DNA of 64,000 bases from Larix kaempferi (GCA_027924585.1 BSBM01000637.1:2542001-2606000), one strand, 5' to 3'; positions 22,941 through 35,425 are shown, numbered from the stretch's first letter. Notes: generated by a model from the letters alone, not told the origin. Program-made: numbers and translations.

Positions 22941-24718
22941 GATGACAGGAAAATGAAAATCGGGGGCAGTGTCATAAACAAAGAACTCAAAAACTCTAAT
23001 GCAGCCGAGTGTGCAGAAGAGGAGCTAGAAAAAGCAAGGCTCACAGGCCAAAAAATCAAGCTCTAAAATCTATACTGAGACCGGTGTCTCAATAAGCGAG
23101 CTGATCAACAAAAATGGCCAGAATGCCAACAAGCAGTCCTTATAAAGAAAAATGACCCTCTACAAAGATGAGATAGCAAGCAAACTCCTAACTAAGAGCT
23201 GGAGACCTCAACAGGTTGTATCCTTCTCAAGGTGATGAAATCCAAGTCGAACAATACAACATGAGAGACCAATATAAGAAGGATATCCCTCTACCGAAAG
23301 GGATCCTGGGTAAAAGAGCCCTAGTAGAATAGATACTAAGCCACCTCGTTCATGACACGTCGGAAAAGGTTTTGGGCACTTCAGCCTTCCGAAGAAGACA
23401 GCGATTGATGTTGCCTTAGGGCTAAGTGGAGTGCGGTATTCCACAGAGTCCGTCCGGTTCTCAATATCACGGCCGTTTAACCCCTAAAAGTTGGAAACAG
23501 TCAAGAGGCCCCTCCACAAACTGGCTGTGACCGTGTCAATAAATACTAGAGGATTTTAGTTCCCTAAAGACAACGACTATGTCTCAGATGAAAATGACAA
23601 GGGGGAATTATTTTGATGCCTATCCTCGGTTTCCTACCTAACTACCAAATTCTTTTGATTTTCTCAAGTGAGGTTAAAGTTGGTTTAATTAGGGAGATTA
23701 ATTTTAGTGGCTGTCTTACTCAATCAGGTAGTGGACGTGAAACTTGATGGTGTTATGACGACTCAAACCATGCAAATGAGAATGAATAAAAAACAAGCCT
23801 TTGTCTTCAATGAAATCTAGCTAAGGAAGGGAGAGAGTTCTTCGATCAAACATGCATGAAATTTTTCACAAGCAAAAATCAAAGAAAAAGATTTTTTCTT
23901 TTCTTTTTGTAAACAAAGCCAAACTGAAGTAAACACTCTTTTCAATGCACTGATCCTACAATCTACAATGCTTCAACTATGAGAATTTTTTGTGGCAAAA
24001 TCAATGATTCATTTCCTAATGCAAAATAATGTTACTAGACTTTTTCAATTTCAAACAACAAAATTGCTCTCAAATGATAATATTTTAATTACTGAAAATG
24101 ATAAAAATAATGTGACTGTAAAAGCTATAGGGTTCAGTAACAGAGAACAGTGGTGTTGAGTTGGTTGTGGTGAAAAAATCAAGCCAATGCAATCAAACTG
24201 GAAAAATGAACCAATGTGTCAAAAATGCCACTAATTCAAATAAATCAAGCTCACAACAGGAAAATAATCAGATCACACAGACTGTAAAATAATCAGGATG
24301 CTAACAGGCAACAGCAAAGGCTACCTAAGGCAAAGAGAGACTCAGGAAACCAAGCAAGTATAAAAAATTTAAAAATTTGCAGACACTACCGCGGGTCAGG
24401 GTCTGCGTGGAGCGCGGCACTGTGGGAGTACCGTTCTGGTACTAATGCAGAGAACGCGGTACTACCGCGCTGGAAGCAGTTATGAGGGCACGGTACTGTG
24501 GCAAGGTAAGGAAAAAGTGCAACTTGAGAAAAGAAAATGAAGTTTTCAGGGTTGTTGCTAACCCAGGGGACTCAGTGATCAAACAGGGAGAAAAATACAG
24601 CGAGGAGGGGTGAATAAAGGTCAAAAAAGACCAAGATTCAAACTGGTTTGAAGTGCAATAAAACAAATCACAATAAGCAGATAGATGACAGTGAACTGAA
24701 TCAATCAAATAGAAATCA
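22941..24718 (-). other. 5' leader of element B
   Basis: About 1.8 kb lies between the primer site and gag without a credible ORF. It holds the CGCGGTACTGT-type word cluster at 24385-24500. Such a long leader may carry packaging signals (inference). Confidence 0.6.
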
Positions 24719-24736
24719 AACCCAGCAGAGTCTCCA
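24719..24736 (-). other. Primer binding site of element B
   Basis: The minus strand reads TGGAGACTCTGCTGGGTT, 4 bp inside the 5' LTR. Element D has TGGCGACTCCGCTGGGGA at the same place. TGG pairs with the CCA end of a tRNA; Ogre-type elements are said to use tRNA-Arg, but the tRNA was not checked here. Confidence 0.7.
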
Positions 24737-24740
24737 TTCT

Positions 24741-25707
24741 TGTTATGTACAATTTTTCCCTACGGATAAGTCAAAACTCTCTTAACTTTAAAGCAGACTT
24801 TAAACTAACTCTAAAGCAAGAAAAAAGTCAAAACAAATGCTACCTTGAAATTCCTGAATTAACTTTTACAACAAGATTAAATGTATTTAGAAACAGTAAG
24901 AGATGGAACACACCTTTCAAACGGACGTTTGTCCTGCTCCTAGCTCTTGATCCAAAGCTCCAATGTAGAACCTGTTAAGATCAACCAAAGAACAAACATG
25001 CAAACTTCCAAATACCTTGAATGTAAAGGTTAGATTCAAATCCAGATTAGATACATTTCATGCTAAGAACTTATGCCAAACACATGAAATGGGAAAGACA
25101 AGACAAGTTATCTTATTACAACTTGAAGAATGCTTACATAGGTTGCTTGATGCCCAAGCCAATCCTCCAGCTCCAAGTGCCTTCTCCTCTAGCTATCTCC
25201 ACAATGCTGCAAGATCATAAGTTTGATACTCAAGGAGTCCTCCTCCTTCCCCATGGAATGCCTCTCTTTTATAGTGTATGGTAGGGTTAACCAACAAGAG
25301 AGATGGGTGGATCTAGGGAGAGATAAGTGGATCAAGGTTTCTAATCACAGAAAGTGAGTTGGGATCGAATCAGGGACCCCAATCTTCCACTATCTTCGAA
25401 AATCCAAAATCCCACAAGCCATGGGTAAAAGGCTAATAAAAGAGTACCGCGCCCTGTGGTCTGAGCACAATGCGGTACTGCCGCGTTCTGGGGAAAAATC
25501 AAAACGTGGTAGTGTAGAGTACCGCGTGCATATAAATGAGCAAAGTGCGGAAGTGTAGGTAAATAAAGTCTCAGCTGGGTCAGAACTTGTCAGGGTAGAT
25601 TTACCTTCAAGGTTCATTCATCTTCTGGGTGGTTCAAACAGCAGGGGAAGTGTCGTCAACTCTGTTTGTGGCGGAGATGCGGCACTATGGAATATAGACG
25701 TATAACA
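24741..25707 (-). repeat. 5' LTR of element B
   Basis: 967 bp, TGTTAT...ATAACA. It differs from the 3' LTR (10094-11059) at only a small number of sites by eye, so the insertion is fairly young. The minus-strand TATA box is at about 25263-25274. The word cluster (CGCGGTACTGCCGCG and similar) at 25443-25560 lies 170-290 bp upstream of it. Confidence 0.95.
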
Positions 25708-25712
25708 GCTTT

Positions 25713-26111
25713 GTATACAATTTATGGTGTGGTTATGTATTTGCTTCGATATGTATGTTAATGGTAATCGTATGTTAAGTAAATGGATCACATGTGCATG
25801 AATATATGAAGGAACATTAGAATTATAAATACAGTAGAGATTCAACATAGTTTTGTAGACTATTGGTAACTGGGTGCGAATTAATTTGTTTATTCTATCA
25901 TGTTATTAGATGTTAATTAAAAGACTCATAGTGAAGTTTTTAACAACATCAAAACCTCACCACGGTTACAGAAACCTGATTCTGTAACCCCACATCTTCG
26001 CTTTGGGTAAGACTTCACCTGGTTATAGGTTGATGCTGAAAGGGCCAGTGAAAGAGCTTTTCTTGTGCTGTGATAACTTCGCCGAAACCGGGTCAACCCA
26101 AGCAGCCAACA
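25713..26111 (+). repeat. LTR2 copy 1, right part
   Basis: Continuation of 9375-10093 after element B, ending GCAGCCAACA. The following base starts integrase sequence of another element, which was the insertion target. The same junction recurs at 44673. Confidence 0.85.
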
Positions 26112-26339
26112 ATTCCATTGGAGATATAAATCGTAATTCTAGTGGCCAAGATAGATGGATTTTGACTACTAGTGACTATTTCACAAAGTGGGTGGAACCC
26201 ATCCCCACTAGATTTGCAAATGAAAATGTAATCATGAAATTCCTAGAGAAAAACATTTTTCAAGGTTTGGATGTCCCCAAAATATTATTACTGACAATGC
26301 TCCTTCTTTTAGCTATGTTAAAATGATTGAATTCTTCCA
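26112..26339 (+). pseudogene. Integrase core fragment of a third Gypsy family, copy 1, part 1
   Basis: The reading is GDINRNSSGQDRW then TTSDYFTKWVEPIPT and KFLEKNIF, typical of the integrase core between the first and second catalytic Asp. The region before it was separated by the LTR2 insertion. A frameshift near 26265-26280 destroys the TDNA motif (second Asp) that is still readable in copy 2 (about 44850). It is split by LTR F and continues at 27364. Confidence 0.8.
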
Positions 26340-27363
26340 TGTGGTAGAACTTTCTTCCTATGGGTAAGAAGAGGTTCTCTTAGGTTAGACTAGGATGTGA
26401 TAGCTCTAATATAGGACAATTAGGTATCAAATGCAACCTTGAATCCTGAACTAAACTCATACACCAAGATTAAACATATTTGATAATGACAGAAGGATGT
26501 AACTCACCTTCAAATCGAATGTTTGTCCTGCTCCCATCTTTGATCCCGAAGCTCCCAAGTTGAACCTATCAAGATCAAACAAGAAAAAAACATGCAATCT
26601 CCCAAATACCTTGAAATACAAGTTATATTCAAATCCTACTACATACACTTCATGCTAATGATCCAAACAAAATGCACACAAATTGGGAAACAAGACAAGT
26701 TATCATTAATAAGAAACTTGAAGACACTTACATAGAGTTGCTTGATGTCCAAGTTAGCTCCAACTCCAAGATTTCCTCCCTCTACCTATCTTTGCAAATC
26801 TCTTAAGATCATAATTTGGATGCCCCAAGTAGTCCCCCCCTTGGCTCATGGATGGCATCTCCTTTATAGAAGTTGAGAAGTTAACCATAAGGAGAGGAAG
26901 GTGGATCTAGTGAGGGTTTAGTGGATCAACCAGGCTAAATAGAGAAAGGAGGTTGAGAATGAATCGAGGGTGTCGATCCCAAGGAAATCTCTCAGAAGGT
27001 ACAGACCCAAGATCCATGTCCAAAGGCTATATTTGTATTTTCACGCCCCAGAGACTGACCATAGCATGAAAATTTGATGATTTTCAAACCCCAGGGGTTA
27101 TGCAAAGCACGAAAATATGGGTTTTTCGCATCCTGGGAGGTGTGCAGGGCGCGAAAATAAAAGCAAAAAAGGTCAATCAGGGGTGACACTTGGCCCATTA
27201 GGTTTTTTCTCGGCATACAGGAAGTGGATTTGTCTCCAAGGTGTCTAGATGAGACCAAGGAGGGTACCAACAACATGTAACATGCATTAGGGAGAAATGT
27301 CGCTAGGTCACATGGTACAAAGATGCGACACTAAAGCTCTAAGTGTAACTTTGAGGTATAACA
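26340..27363 (-). repeat. Solo LTR F, copy 1 (1024 bp)
   Basis: It begins TGTGGTAG (TGTTGTAG in copy 2) and ends GTATAACA, and interrupts the integrase frame. Only TCCA is shared at the borders, not a clean 5-bp TSD. The minus-strand TATA box TCTATAAAGG is at 26871-26880. It is related by eye to the LTR of element B (shared blocks such as CCAAATACCTTGAA). GCGCGAAAAT-type words cluster at 27034-27165. Confidence 0.85.
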
Positions 27364-28036
27364 TCCAGAAATACAATGTTGAATTAGTTCATTCTACTAT
27401 GTATTATCCCTGAGGGAATGGTTTGGCTTAATCATCTAACAAAAGCTTGTTCAGGATCATTAAAAAAATGTTAACAAAGAACAAAAAATCATGGGATGTA
27501 AATATTACGTCCGCTTTGTGGGATTGTAGAATAAGTCTCAAAAGGTCAATTGGTACATCTCCTTTTCATTGAGCATATGGGAAAGAATAAATCCTACCTA
27601 TACAACTAGGGTTTCTAGTGTTAAAGCTAATTTAGCATGACATAGAAGAACCAAACAATTTGGTTAGAAGCGTAAATGAATTGATCGAGTTGCAATAGCA
27701 AAGATTACAAGCAAACATAAATATACAAGAGAACCATAGAAGGATTAAGAAGACATTTGATAGAAAATATTTGGAAATAGATCTCCATCCAGGAGATCTA
27801 GTCATGAAATGGGATGCAAGAAGAGAAGACAAAGGAAAGAATGAAAAGTTTGAGAACCTGTGGATAGGACCCTACATCATTGTTGAAGTGATGGAAAATA
27901 ATACATACAAGATTCATGAACTGGAAGGAGATCTAATGGAAGCTGTTGTCAATGGAAGGCTTCTAAAACAATTTTTCTTATACCAAGACCAGGTTCCAAA
28001 AAATTATGTACATAGTAGAATAATAGTCTTTTATTA
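27364..28036 (+). pseudogene. Integrase C-terminal fragment, copy 1, part 2
   Basis: It continues from 26339: VELVHSTMYYP.GNGLA.SSNK with two stops, one exactly where the catalytic Glu is expected, then SWDVN..LWD, KRSIGTSPF. The last part, from about 27758, is open: DRKYLEIDLHPGDLVMKWD...NLWIGPYIIVEV, the C-terminal integrase domain with its GPY motif. It is dead as an enzyme. Confidence 0.85.
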
Positions 28037-28037
28037 A

Positions 28038-28997
28038 TGGTTTTTTCTGCAAATTTTTAGTACTCTACCTTTCCATAATTTTGTATTTTGATGTATATAA
28101 ATAATTGGTCAAGATAAAAGTTTTGTTCAATGTGATCGAAATCTCATTGAAGGAGAAGAATCCATAACCTGATGGAAAAAGGTGAAAATATATTGTTCTT
28201 AGTGTCTTTCTGAGCAAGTCACTATCCCCGTGGAGCTAATGTTAGTACTAATATTTTTCTCCACATAAAAACACCCCTCAAAGTTATTTAGCATGATATA
28301 CACAATTTCCTTCATCCCTCAAGAGCTAAAGCTTAAATGGAAATGAAGTGGAAGCCTAAAGGTGACCAGTGGCCAACAACTTGGGGCCTAATGATGGTCT
28401 CTTAAGCACTAAAGTTACTCATACATTAGATCAAAGGATATCTAACGGCCCAGAGATCATACACGCCCATAAATTGCAAGAGAATTAAATACATAGAGAA
28501 AACGTTTAAGTTCATAGGGGCGTACGATAGATCAATCACTGAGATCTAAAATGAGACAATAAGATGATCCCTCCCTAAAAGGGACATGAGTGTGCATTTT
28601 CCTCAAAATATCTGAGGACACACGCTCGTTGATGATTGACCATGCCTCCTTCAGTGTGATTTTATTTTACCTCCCACTAACAGCGCATTACCACTCTGGA
28701 AAAAAACAGGTGGTATCCATCCATGACTGCATCCAAAATCTCTTTACAACTCACCATTCTAACAACTCATCCCTCTCTCCACGTTCCATCTTTCATGTAA
28801 GTCCCCGCCTTTCCTCGTCACCTCTCAGCCTGCCATCTATCATATGGGTCCCGATGGTTCCTCCTCATACCTCCACCTCAAAATCCAACGTTGAAGGTTA
28901 TGTTCCCCAAATGGATAAAGGTATATTTTCCCTATTTTAAAAATATTATTTCCTCGTCAAGTTCAAGTGTGCTTCCAACAAACCTAGTGTACTAGGT
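28038..28997. repeat. Noncoding tail of the duplicated segment, copy 1
   Basis: No gene. It is closely similar to 47260-48287 and ends at GGTCAACCAT in both copies, after which the sequences differ. It was probably the 3' part of the third Gypsy element and its flank. Confidence 0.75.
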
Positions 28998-29201
28998 CAA
29001 CCATTTGCGTAGAGCCAACCAATCCATGTCGACATCCAAGAATTCCAACTCACCCACCAATTGTCGTCCAGGTATTTCCTATTTCACTATTATCCAACAC
29101 TTCTTCTAAAACCCTTTGTCTATTGCTAAATCACAAAATCCCTAATTTCTATAAATTTCTCCCTAACTTTCACTAAATTTTACTGAACCATTTTGCTCGA
29201 G

Positions 29202-29801
29202 ATGGCTCCCAAACCCATGTTTAAGCTTCAGAAACCCCATTTCTCAGGGGAAGAGCATGTGTATGACCAAAAAGTATATGTATTTGATACTATCATCACC
29301 AACTATGATCTGAACAAAACCATTAAAGAATCCAAAACCTTAGCCTTTGCTGATGAGGACAACCTTAATTTGTGGAATTCAAACTTCACCCAGGGCGCTT
29401 TCCCTAGATCTTTCATCTTCCCCAAATTCATAACCTGGTGCTCAAAGCACTATTACCCTACTAACCGAGCAATCATTTCCTTGGATATGTCAAAACAGCT
29501 ATGTTATGTCACTCCAGACTCTTTAGCCTCTTATCTGTTTAATGAGAAAGTCCTGGTGAGTACTTTTCACAGTCTCAGACCCTATGAACATCACCAGTTT
29601 TTATCCAAACATTTAAATCCAGTTATGTCCATACTTACCATCCCTCCTCCATATGACACCATGAGATTTTATAAAAACTCCTGGAAATCAGTTTCAATTA
29701 TCTACACAATTGTGGTCCTTGAAGATGCCAAGTCAGTTGATGAAGTAACTCTAGGGATTCTCCTTAAGGTAACCACAAAAGTTGATAGGAATTCCCCGTA
29801 G
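29202..29801 (+). CDS. Unknown ORF, 199 codons, retroelement-like
   Basis: ATG at 29202 with a plant-like context (GAGATGGCT), stop at 29799-29801. No domain is recognised. The protein is soluble-looking, with no signal or membrane segment. The segment NRAIISLDMSKQLCYVTPDSLASYLF has the flavour of extra ORFs found upstream of gag or after pol in plant Gypsy elements, as in the middle part of the ORF at 3460-6300, but I cannot show homology. It begins about 200 bp after the end of the duplicated segment and is followed by a repeat. It may be the N-terminal piece of a longer ORF cut at 29801. Open length and codon use look coding; a chance ORF is less likely. Confidence 0.5.
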   Translation: MAPKPMFKLQKPHFSGEEHVYDQKVYVFDTIITNYDLNKTIKESKTLAFADEDNLNLWNSNFTQGAFPRSFIFPKFITWCSKHYYPTNRAIISLDMSKQLCYVTPDSLASYLFNEKVLVSTFHSLRPYEHHQFLSKHLNPVMSILTIPPPYDTMRFYKNSWKSVSIIYTIVVLEDAKSVDEVTLGILLKVTTKVDRNSP

Positions 29802-29845
29802 TTTGACCTATAGACCAGCGTAGCTGCAGTAATACATCAACAATT

Positions 29846-30060
29846 CACTAGTACAAAATGAGAAATTAGTGACTACATGACTAAAACGTTTAGTCACCAC
29901 AATTTTTTCAAGTGATTTACTACCAAATTTGAGCAATTTTTAGTCACCCAACTAAAAACGACTAGTTTAGTCACCAGTTAAAAAGTGTGACTAGATAATA
30001 AGTGACACAATTAAAAATGACTAACGTAAATGACTAATTTAATCCATGATTAAAAATATA
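29846..30060. repeat. Possible MITE or CACTA-like end
   Basis: It starts CACTAGTACAAAATGAG and then holds many direct and inverted copies of TAGTCACC / GTGACTA within 200 bp. This looks like a CACTA terminus with subterminal repeats. No matching inverted end (TTGTACTAGTG) was found before 31797. Confidence 0.35.
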
Positions 30061-31797
30061 ACTACATAACAATTGCATGTCAATACGAATTAATTGTTTT
30101 AGAAAATCGTTTCATGACATGGTGTTTTAGGAATTGTTCAATGCTCCATTTCACTATATTGGAGCTCACGAGAGTTCTTTCTTATCTTGGCTACGCTAAT
30201 TTTATTAGATTGCATCGAAAAAAAGTTGATGAATAATATTGATTAAGAATATACTCTCAAGGGATTCAAAGAAATTGTTGTCGTTGATGGATTGCAGTTT
30301 TAAAATTTAGTAAATTGTAAAAGTTCATTATTATTGAATTTTAAATCAACAAAATTCAAACTAGCTCTCCTTCCAATTTATTTCTCCAGTATTTTTTTCT
30401 CTCTTGCAAATGATGTTATAGTTAATTTGGAGAAAAGTCATAAACTCTTTAATTTATATTTATATATAAAAATAATTTATTATTTAGGTATAAAATAATT
30501 TAATTTATATTTATATATTAAAATAATAAAAATTATTTATTATTTATGTATAAAGTAATTTTATTAAATTCCTCTTAACATGCCTCCAGTGAACGATTTA
30601 GCCAATTCACATACTCAAAAAAATTGGAGGGCTCCTTCTCTATTCCATTTTAGTAAAAATTCCTTGATCTACACTCCTGAGCATCCTCATTTGAACAATC
30701 TATCAAGTGGGTTCTCGACTTTGGCACCGCAGAGGCTTCAAAATCCGATTTCAAGATGGATTTTATACAAAATCATGTATGTCCAAGCATGTCTCATGTT
30801 CATACGAACCATAATCCTTGGAAAACTTGTATCAACCCTAATGGGATTTGGACCCTCCAAGAGTATCCCTCCCACGATATTCATCTACAAAATAAGCACT
30901 GTCCAAACAACTTCAAATAATATCTATTGATTGTAAACAAATCCTATCATTTTTGGCGATGTATGGACCCGATTTCTTTGAGTTGAGCATGTTGGTACAT
31001 AGGAACAAAATGGAAAAAATTGTTTGTGAGCAGGATGTCGCTGGTTGAACCATGGCCTTGGTATTGGAATAGTGGGATCCCATAAAATTGAGTGTGTCCT
31101 TCTCTTTGAACTCGATGCCTCATAAGTGGTTCTGTCAATCCTTTAAATTGCAACATGTGGCATAATTGATTAGAATCAAGGTTGCGCAATGGAATTTTTT
31201 ACCTCCTCCTATCCTTTTCTGCAACGTATGGACCATATTCCTTTTTAATTGAGCCAATAGGTGAGCCAGGGTTGAGTAGAGTAGCAGGAAGATATGCATG
31301 TGACATGAAAAAATAAGAAGATAGGTGGAGGAGGACAATTTTCTAGGTACAAGTATTTCATGCATATTCATTTTTTATCAATGCACAACTTTCTAATGAA
31401 TTCATTTATTTCATAGTATTTTCCCAAGTTGGATCACTGTTTCATTATTGTGATCACTAGAACAAAGGTTTAGGGCATTGCATTTCTGGCACAAAGATTT
31501 AGGGCATTTCATTCCCAAGCTTTGTCTGAACTATTGGCACTGCTCAAACAACTTGGGAATGAATCAAGTTTTTCCAATTATATAGGATTCTAGTCAACCC
31601 TTTTGATTGCTTAATTGAACCTTGCAGGGAAGCACTATACTTCAATCCTCCTCTGGATCATTCTTGGGAGTAGGTTTAGTTGATGCATAAATGAAAACAA
31701 TTTTACAGTCCGTATATATGGTGAAATTTGATTGAGATATGGCTGAAATGTAACGCTCTAGTGTCGGTGGAGACACTGGGTAAATACTACTCAATTT
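30061..31797. other. AT-rich DNA without recognisable gene
   Basis: It contains an AT-rich direct duplication (AATTTATATTTATATA units at about 30458-30560). Short ORFs (such as 30580-30930) show no family likeness. Nothing else is supported. Confidence 0.6.
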
Positions 31798-32102
31798 TAA
31801 TGGCCCATTATTGGAGGTAAAAGCGACTCTGCAAATCCCGGGAAGAGGGTATGGAGAGAAGTTCAGTCGGAGAAGAAAGGACCTGTTTCCTTAGTAAAGA
31901 AAATTTACTAAGGACAAACAAAGGTGGTTGATGCAATTAAAGGCCGAGCGGAGACCTGACTTCTATAGGAGAATGAACTTAAGAAGCAGAATGGTGTAAA
32001 GGACATGCCACTACAGAAGTCGGAGCTACGCAATTAGAGAAAGCACCAGAGTCAGAAGAAGCGACGCCAAAGGGAGAATGAAGTTAAATCTTAGTGTGGT
32101 CT
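31798..32102 (+). repeat. LTR2 copy 2, left part (truncated, split by element D)
   Basis: It matches 9440-9735 (AAAAGCGACTCTG, GGAAGAGGGTATGGAG, TTCAGTCGGAGAAGAAAGGA). About the first 70 bp of the LTR are missing. It ends with GGTCT, the target duplication of element D, and continues at 43916. Confidence 0.85.
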
Positions 32103-33141
32103 TGTTGGTAGGAAATACTACCTTGTAGTGAGGAAATGGACACTATCAACTTAAGGTGGTGACAAGTAAACATACTAATTGTATTACATAAGTGTTTATA
32201 AATGGAAATAGATTAGAGATCTTTAGGACATACCTTGTGAACGAAGTTTGATTGTAGCTTTTGTCCAACCTTGCACTCGATCCTCAACTCAATCTCCCGT
32301 TTGATAAACCTGCAACACAAAGACCTTTCTCATCGTATCTTGGCCAGTATAATAATGATGGGATTGAAAAGTAATTCAAACATTAAGCATTAACCAACAT
32401 GATCCAAACAAACAAATAGTCCATTAAGCATTTGAATTGGGACAAGAAAGATGTTTCAACCTTTTATTGTCAAAAACATATGAATGATACAAAGTATACC
32501 TGACTTTGCAGCATGCTCATGCAACCTGTTCCTAGGCTCCTGCTCCTCTCTGACTTCAGAGTTCTTCCAACATAATCTCCTTCAATACAAGCTTCTCATA
32601 TAGAAGAGTCTCTCTATGGATTTCATGTCTCTATGTCTATCCCCTCTCTTCAATTCTCCTTGTATTTATAGGACAAGGTAGGCAGTTCAGGTCGAGAGGT
32701 GGTTGTATGGGAAGTTGGGGAAGTTGGGAAACCAACTACAACTAATCCCCATTTGTCAAATTAATAATTTTTTGATCATATTTTAAGATGTGTTCTACTA
32801 TTTCATAGTGGAGTAGCGCCCAGGGCGCAACTACATTGTTTAACCACAAGCGTTTGCCACTTTTTGAATGTTGTGTGCTAGTCTACCGACGAGAAGTAGC
32901 ACCCATCAGGAGGTGTGGGCTACTATTGCACAATGGAGTAGGGCATATCTGCTAGTTTACTTAAGTAGAGTAGTTCCCATGCCAAAATATGATGTTTTCT
33001 AGGGTTTTGTCAGCTTGCAGAGAGGTGAGTCAGGTCAAAGTCTCATCTGAGGTCACCATGCTCTTTAATCCAAGTTGTCCTTTTGTGTGATCGACAGCTC
33101 AAGGTGATCAAAGATGGAGAAGTGCAGATTTGAACTATAAC
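32103..33141 (-). repeat. 3' LTR of element D (1039 bp)
   Basis: TGTTGG...CTATAACA. Its length equals the 5' LTR after removing the nested insert and TSD from that copy, which confirms the borders. The minus-strand TATA box is at 32661-32671. AGTAGCGCCC-type words lie at 32808-32985. Confidence 0.95.
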
Positions 33142-34460
33142 AGATGCCCCCTAATGTGTGAGGTTAGAGGGAAATGATGGCCGAAATACATTATAATCCA
33201 AAGCCAGAGGAGGAGCAAGAAACCGCGAAACCAAGTCACAAGAACACCTGAAACAAAGATCAAGGTCAATGAGCAATTACAATCTTGACATCATATAGAT
33301 GTTTAGTGTGATACAATCATGATCTCTGATACATAACGAGGAGATGTATATATAGCATGGCCACTTGAAATACAAGCATGGATCCATGTCAAACTAAGAT
33401 ATCATAGCCATAAGAACAAACAGGATCTATGTCTCATGGAGAGCTGAATATAAGTGAGGCTCAGTCTTGCTCAACTTGGGTGATAACATAATGAGGTAAT
33501 GTCATCAACATCCCAAGGTACAAACCCTAACCATGTGAATAGATGAGCTGACAGTCGAACAGGGGGGGTATCGTTTGATTACTAGTCGTTGATGTATGCC
33601 GTTAACAAATGCGAGGACTTCCACCGATAATGATGATGGGGCCCGAGGTACCTAGTACGATCCAAAAGTGTGAATAAGTGGACTTGGAGTCGAACACTTG
33701 AGGATCTTGTCGAATAAGAGACATTAATGTATTCTCATAATTCAACAACGAGAAAAATTGCCACTAGTGACTGCAATCTTAAAGGTACTAACCGAAACTC
33801 TAAACTTCATTCCCAGAGCCAAATGAGTTGATGTCGATGGGAAGAAGTTCATTGGAAGGGAGGTCTTAAGGAATCCTCCATCATCCAACTCGAGGGATAC
33901 TCAACTGGTATGAGCTGATATGGAGTAATATGTAACAAGACTGACACTAGGATGGCCGACACATGAGGTCAAGGTAAACTGCAGAATGGCTGACACGGGG
34001 TATATCCTTGAATAGTGAGCATGACACAAAGTGACTTAGGCAGTTTTCAACATAATGGGGAAAATGATAAGCCTGAAATGTAGGAGACATTATTAGACCC
34101 TCCATATGGTTGGAAGAATAACCAACCGGGGGAGTAAACAACTCAGAGATCAAGTTCACCCTAAGGTCGAAAACTAAACCCAACCGACATGATAGACTCA
34201 AGTAGGTGCTGTGTTCAAGGATAGAATTGACTGAACTGCCTTTGACATTGAAGATATGATACATCTTTCTCATCCCTTATTCCTTTTAGATAAAAGAATA
34301 CCTTTCTTGTTGTTTTAATGAGTCCAAGAAAGAATGAAAACTCAATAGATCCAACCATGTAAAAAGTTTAATGATCCCATGGGAGGAAGACTCAAGACCT
34401 TCTTCATTGTTTATAGAGTTCGAAGAAGAGATAGAAAATTACTCCATATTACTGATCTCT
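33142..34460 (-). other. 3' region of element D without gene
   Basis: The purine tract (33142-33155, same as in element B) is followed by sequence homologous in patches to 11076-12300. No credible ORF. Confidence 0.6.
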
Positions 34461-34846
34461 GGATTTTAATATCGAGCCGAGATTTGTTCCTGCTCGCTGG
34501 TGTTTTCAATTTGAAGGAGTCTAAAAAACTTAAACAATAACTCCATACACCTACTCATGGATTTTAATATCGAGCCCAAGTAGGTTAATGCTTTCCGGTG
34601 TTTTCCTGTTTATAGAGTCTAAAAAACTTAAGCAATCCTCTTTACACCTATCCGTGGATTTTATATCGAGCCCGGATTGATCTGTGCTCGGCGGTGTTTT
34701 CTTGTTTATAGAGTTGAAAAACTTAAATAGTCCTCTATTTAACATCTCGTGGATTTCACATCGAGCCTGAGTAGGTGAATGCTCGCTTGGTGTTTTCATG
34801 TTTAGAGAGCCTGAAAAACCCTAAAGAAAGGCTCCGAAAGGTCCTT
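34461..34846 (-). repeat. Tandem array, about 97-bp unit, 4 copies
   Basis: Units start with GGATTTTAATATCGAGC near 34461, 34559, 34656 and 34751. The array is in the 3' untranslated region of element D. Such hypervariable arrays in Tat/Ogre 3' regions are known sources of satellite DNA. Confidence 0.8.
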
Positions 34847-35157
34847 TTTCATAAAGTTAGTCTCCTTCCCCGAAAAAGTATAAAACAATGGAAGAAGAAC
34901 TCTTCTAGCGTATACAGAAGTACACCTAGAGTATAACTTTTCCGTAGTTTATCCACCAAGGCCCGGAAAAGGGGTAATTCTGTACCTAAGTGGATGTCAC
35001 TTCAAATCCTTTAACGAGTCTGAAATGACAACTATACTCGGCAATCTTGTCATATTTAAAGAGTCTAACAAGAGCTTAGAGAGAACTCCATAATAATCTT
35101 TTTCGTAAAATTTTAACGAGCCCGAAAAAGTAAACTCGCGACCTCCTTACTGGTTTT

Positions 35158-35425
35158 AACGAGCTCAAAGGAGAGATGGAATAATGCTCATAACTTCCTT
35201 ACTGTTTTTAACGAGCTCGAAGAAAAGGTGGAAGAATGCTTGTAACTTCCTTACTATTTTTAACAAGCTCGAAGGGAAGGTGGAAGAATGCTCGTAGCCT
35301 CCTTACTATTTTTAACGAGCTTGAAGAGAAGGTAAAAGAATGCTCGGAACCCACTTACTGTTTTTATTACTGTTTTTAACGAGCTCGAAGTGAAGGTGGA
35401 AGAATGCTCGCTAACTCCTTCAAGT
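35158..35425 (-). repeat. Tandem array, about 52-bp unit, 5 copies
   Basis: Units start AACGAGCTCGAAG near 35158, 35210, 35261, 35313 and 35378 (the fourth interval is 65 bp because of a 13-bp internal duplication). It lies directly next to the truncated end of the coding frame. Confidence 0.82.

Larger units (their letters stand above)
10094..25707 (-). mobile_element. Element B: Tat-like Ty3/Gypsy retrotransposon, 15.6 kb, minus strand
   Basis: A complete structure: two 966-967 bp LTRs (TGTTAT...ATAACA), primer site, long leader, gag, protease-RT-RNase H-integrase, a separate second RNase H, an antisense gene, a long 3' untranslated region and a purine tract. The target site GCTTT is duplicated at 10089-10093 and 25708-25712. 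It lies inside LTR2. Coding parts carry several nonsense codons and one frameshift, so it is not autonomous now. A separate RNase H and large extra regions are features reported for the plant Tat/Ogre lineage; the lineage call is by motif reading only. Confidence 0.93.

Noticed and set aside
26335-27368. 5-bp TSD around solo LTR F
   Set aside because: Left TTCCA and right TCCAG share only TCCA in shifted register, so a clean duplication cannot be claimed.
30580-30930. 116-codon ORF
   Set aside because: AT-rich region, no homology pattern, poor codon context; probably chance.
31441-31515. CACTAGAACAAAGG as the partner of the CACTA-like end at 29846
   Set aside because: It has the same orientation as 29846, not inverted, and no shared subterminal words.
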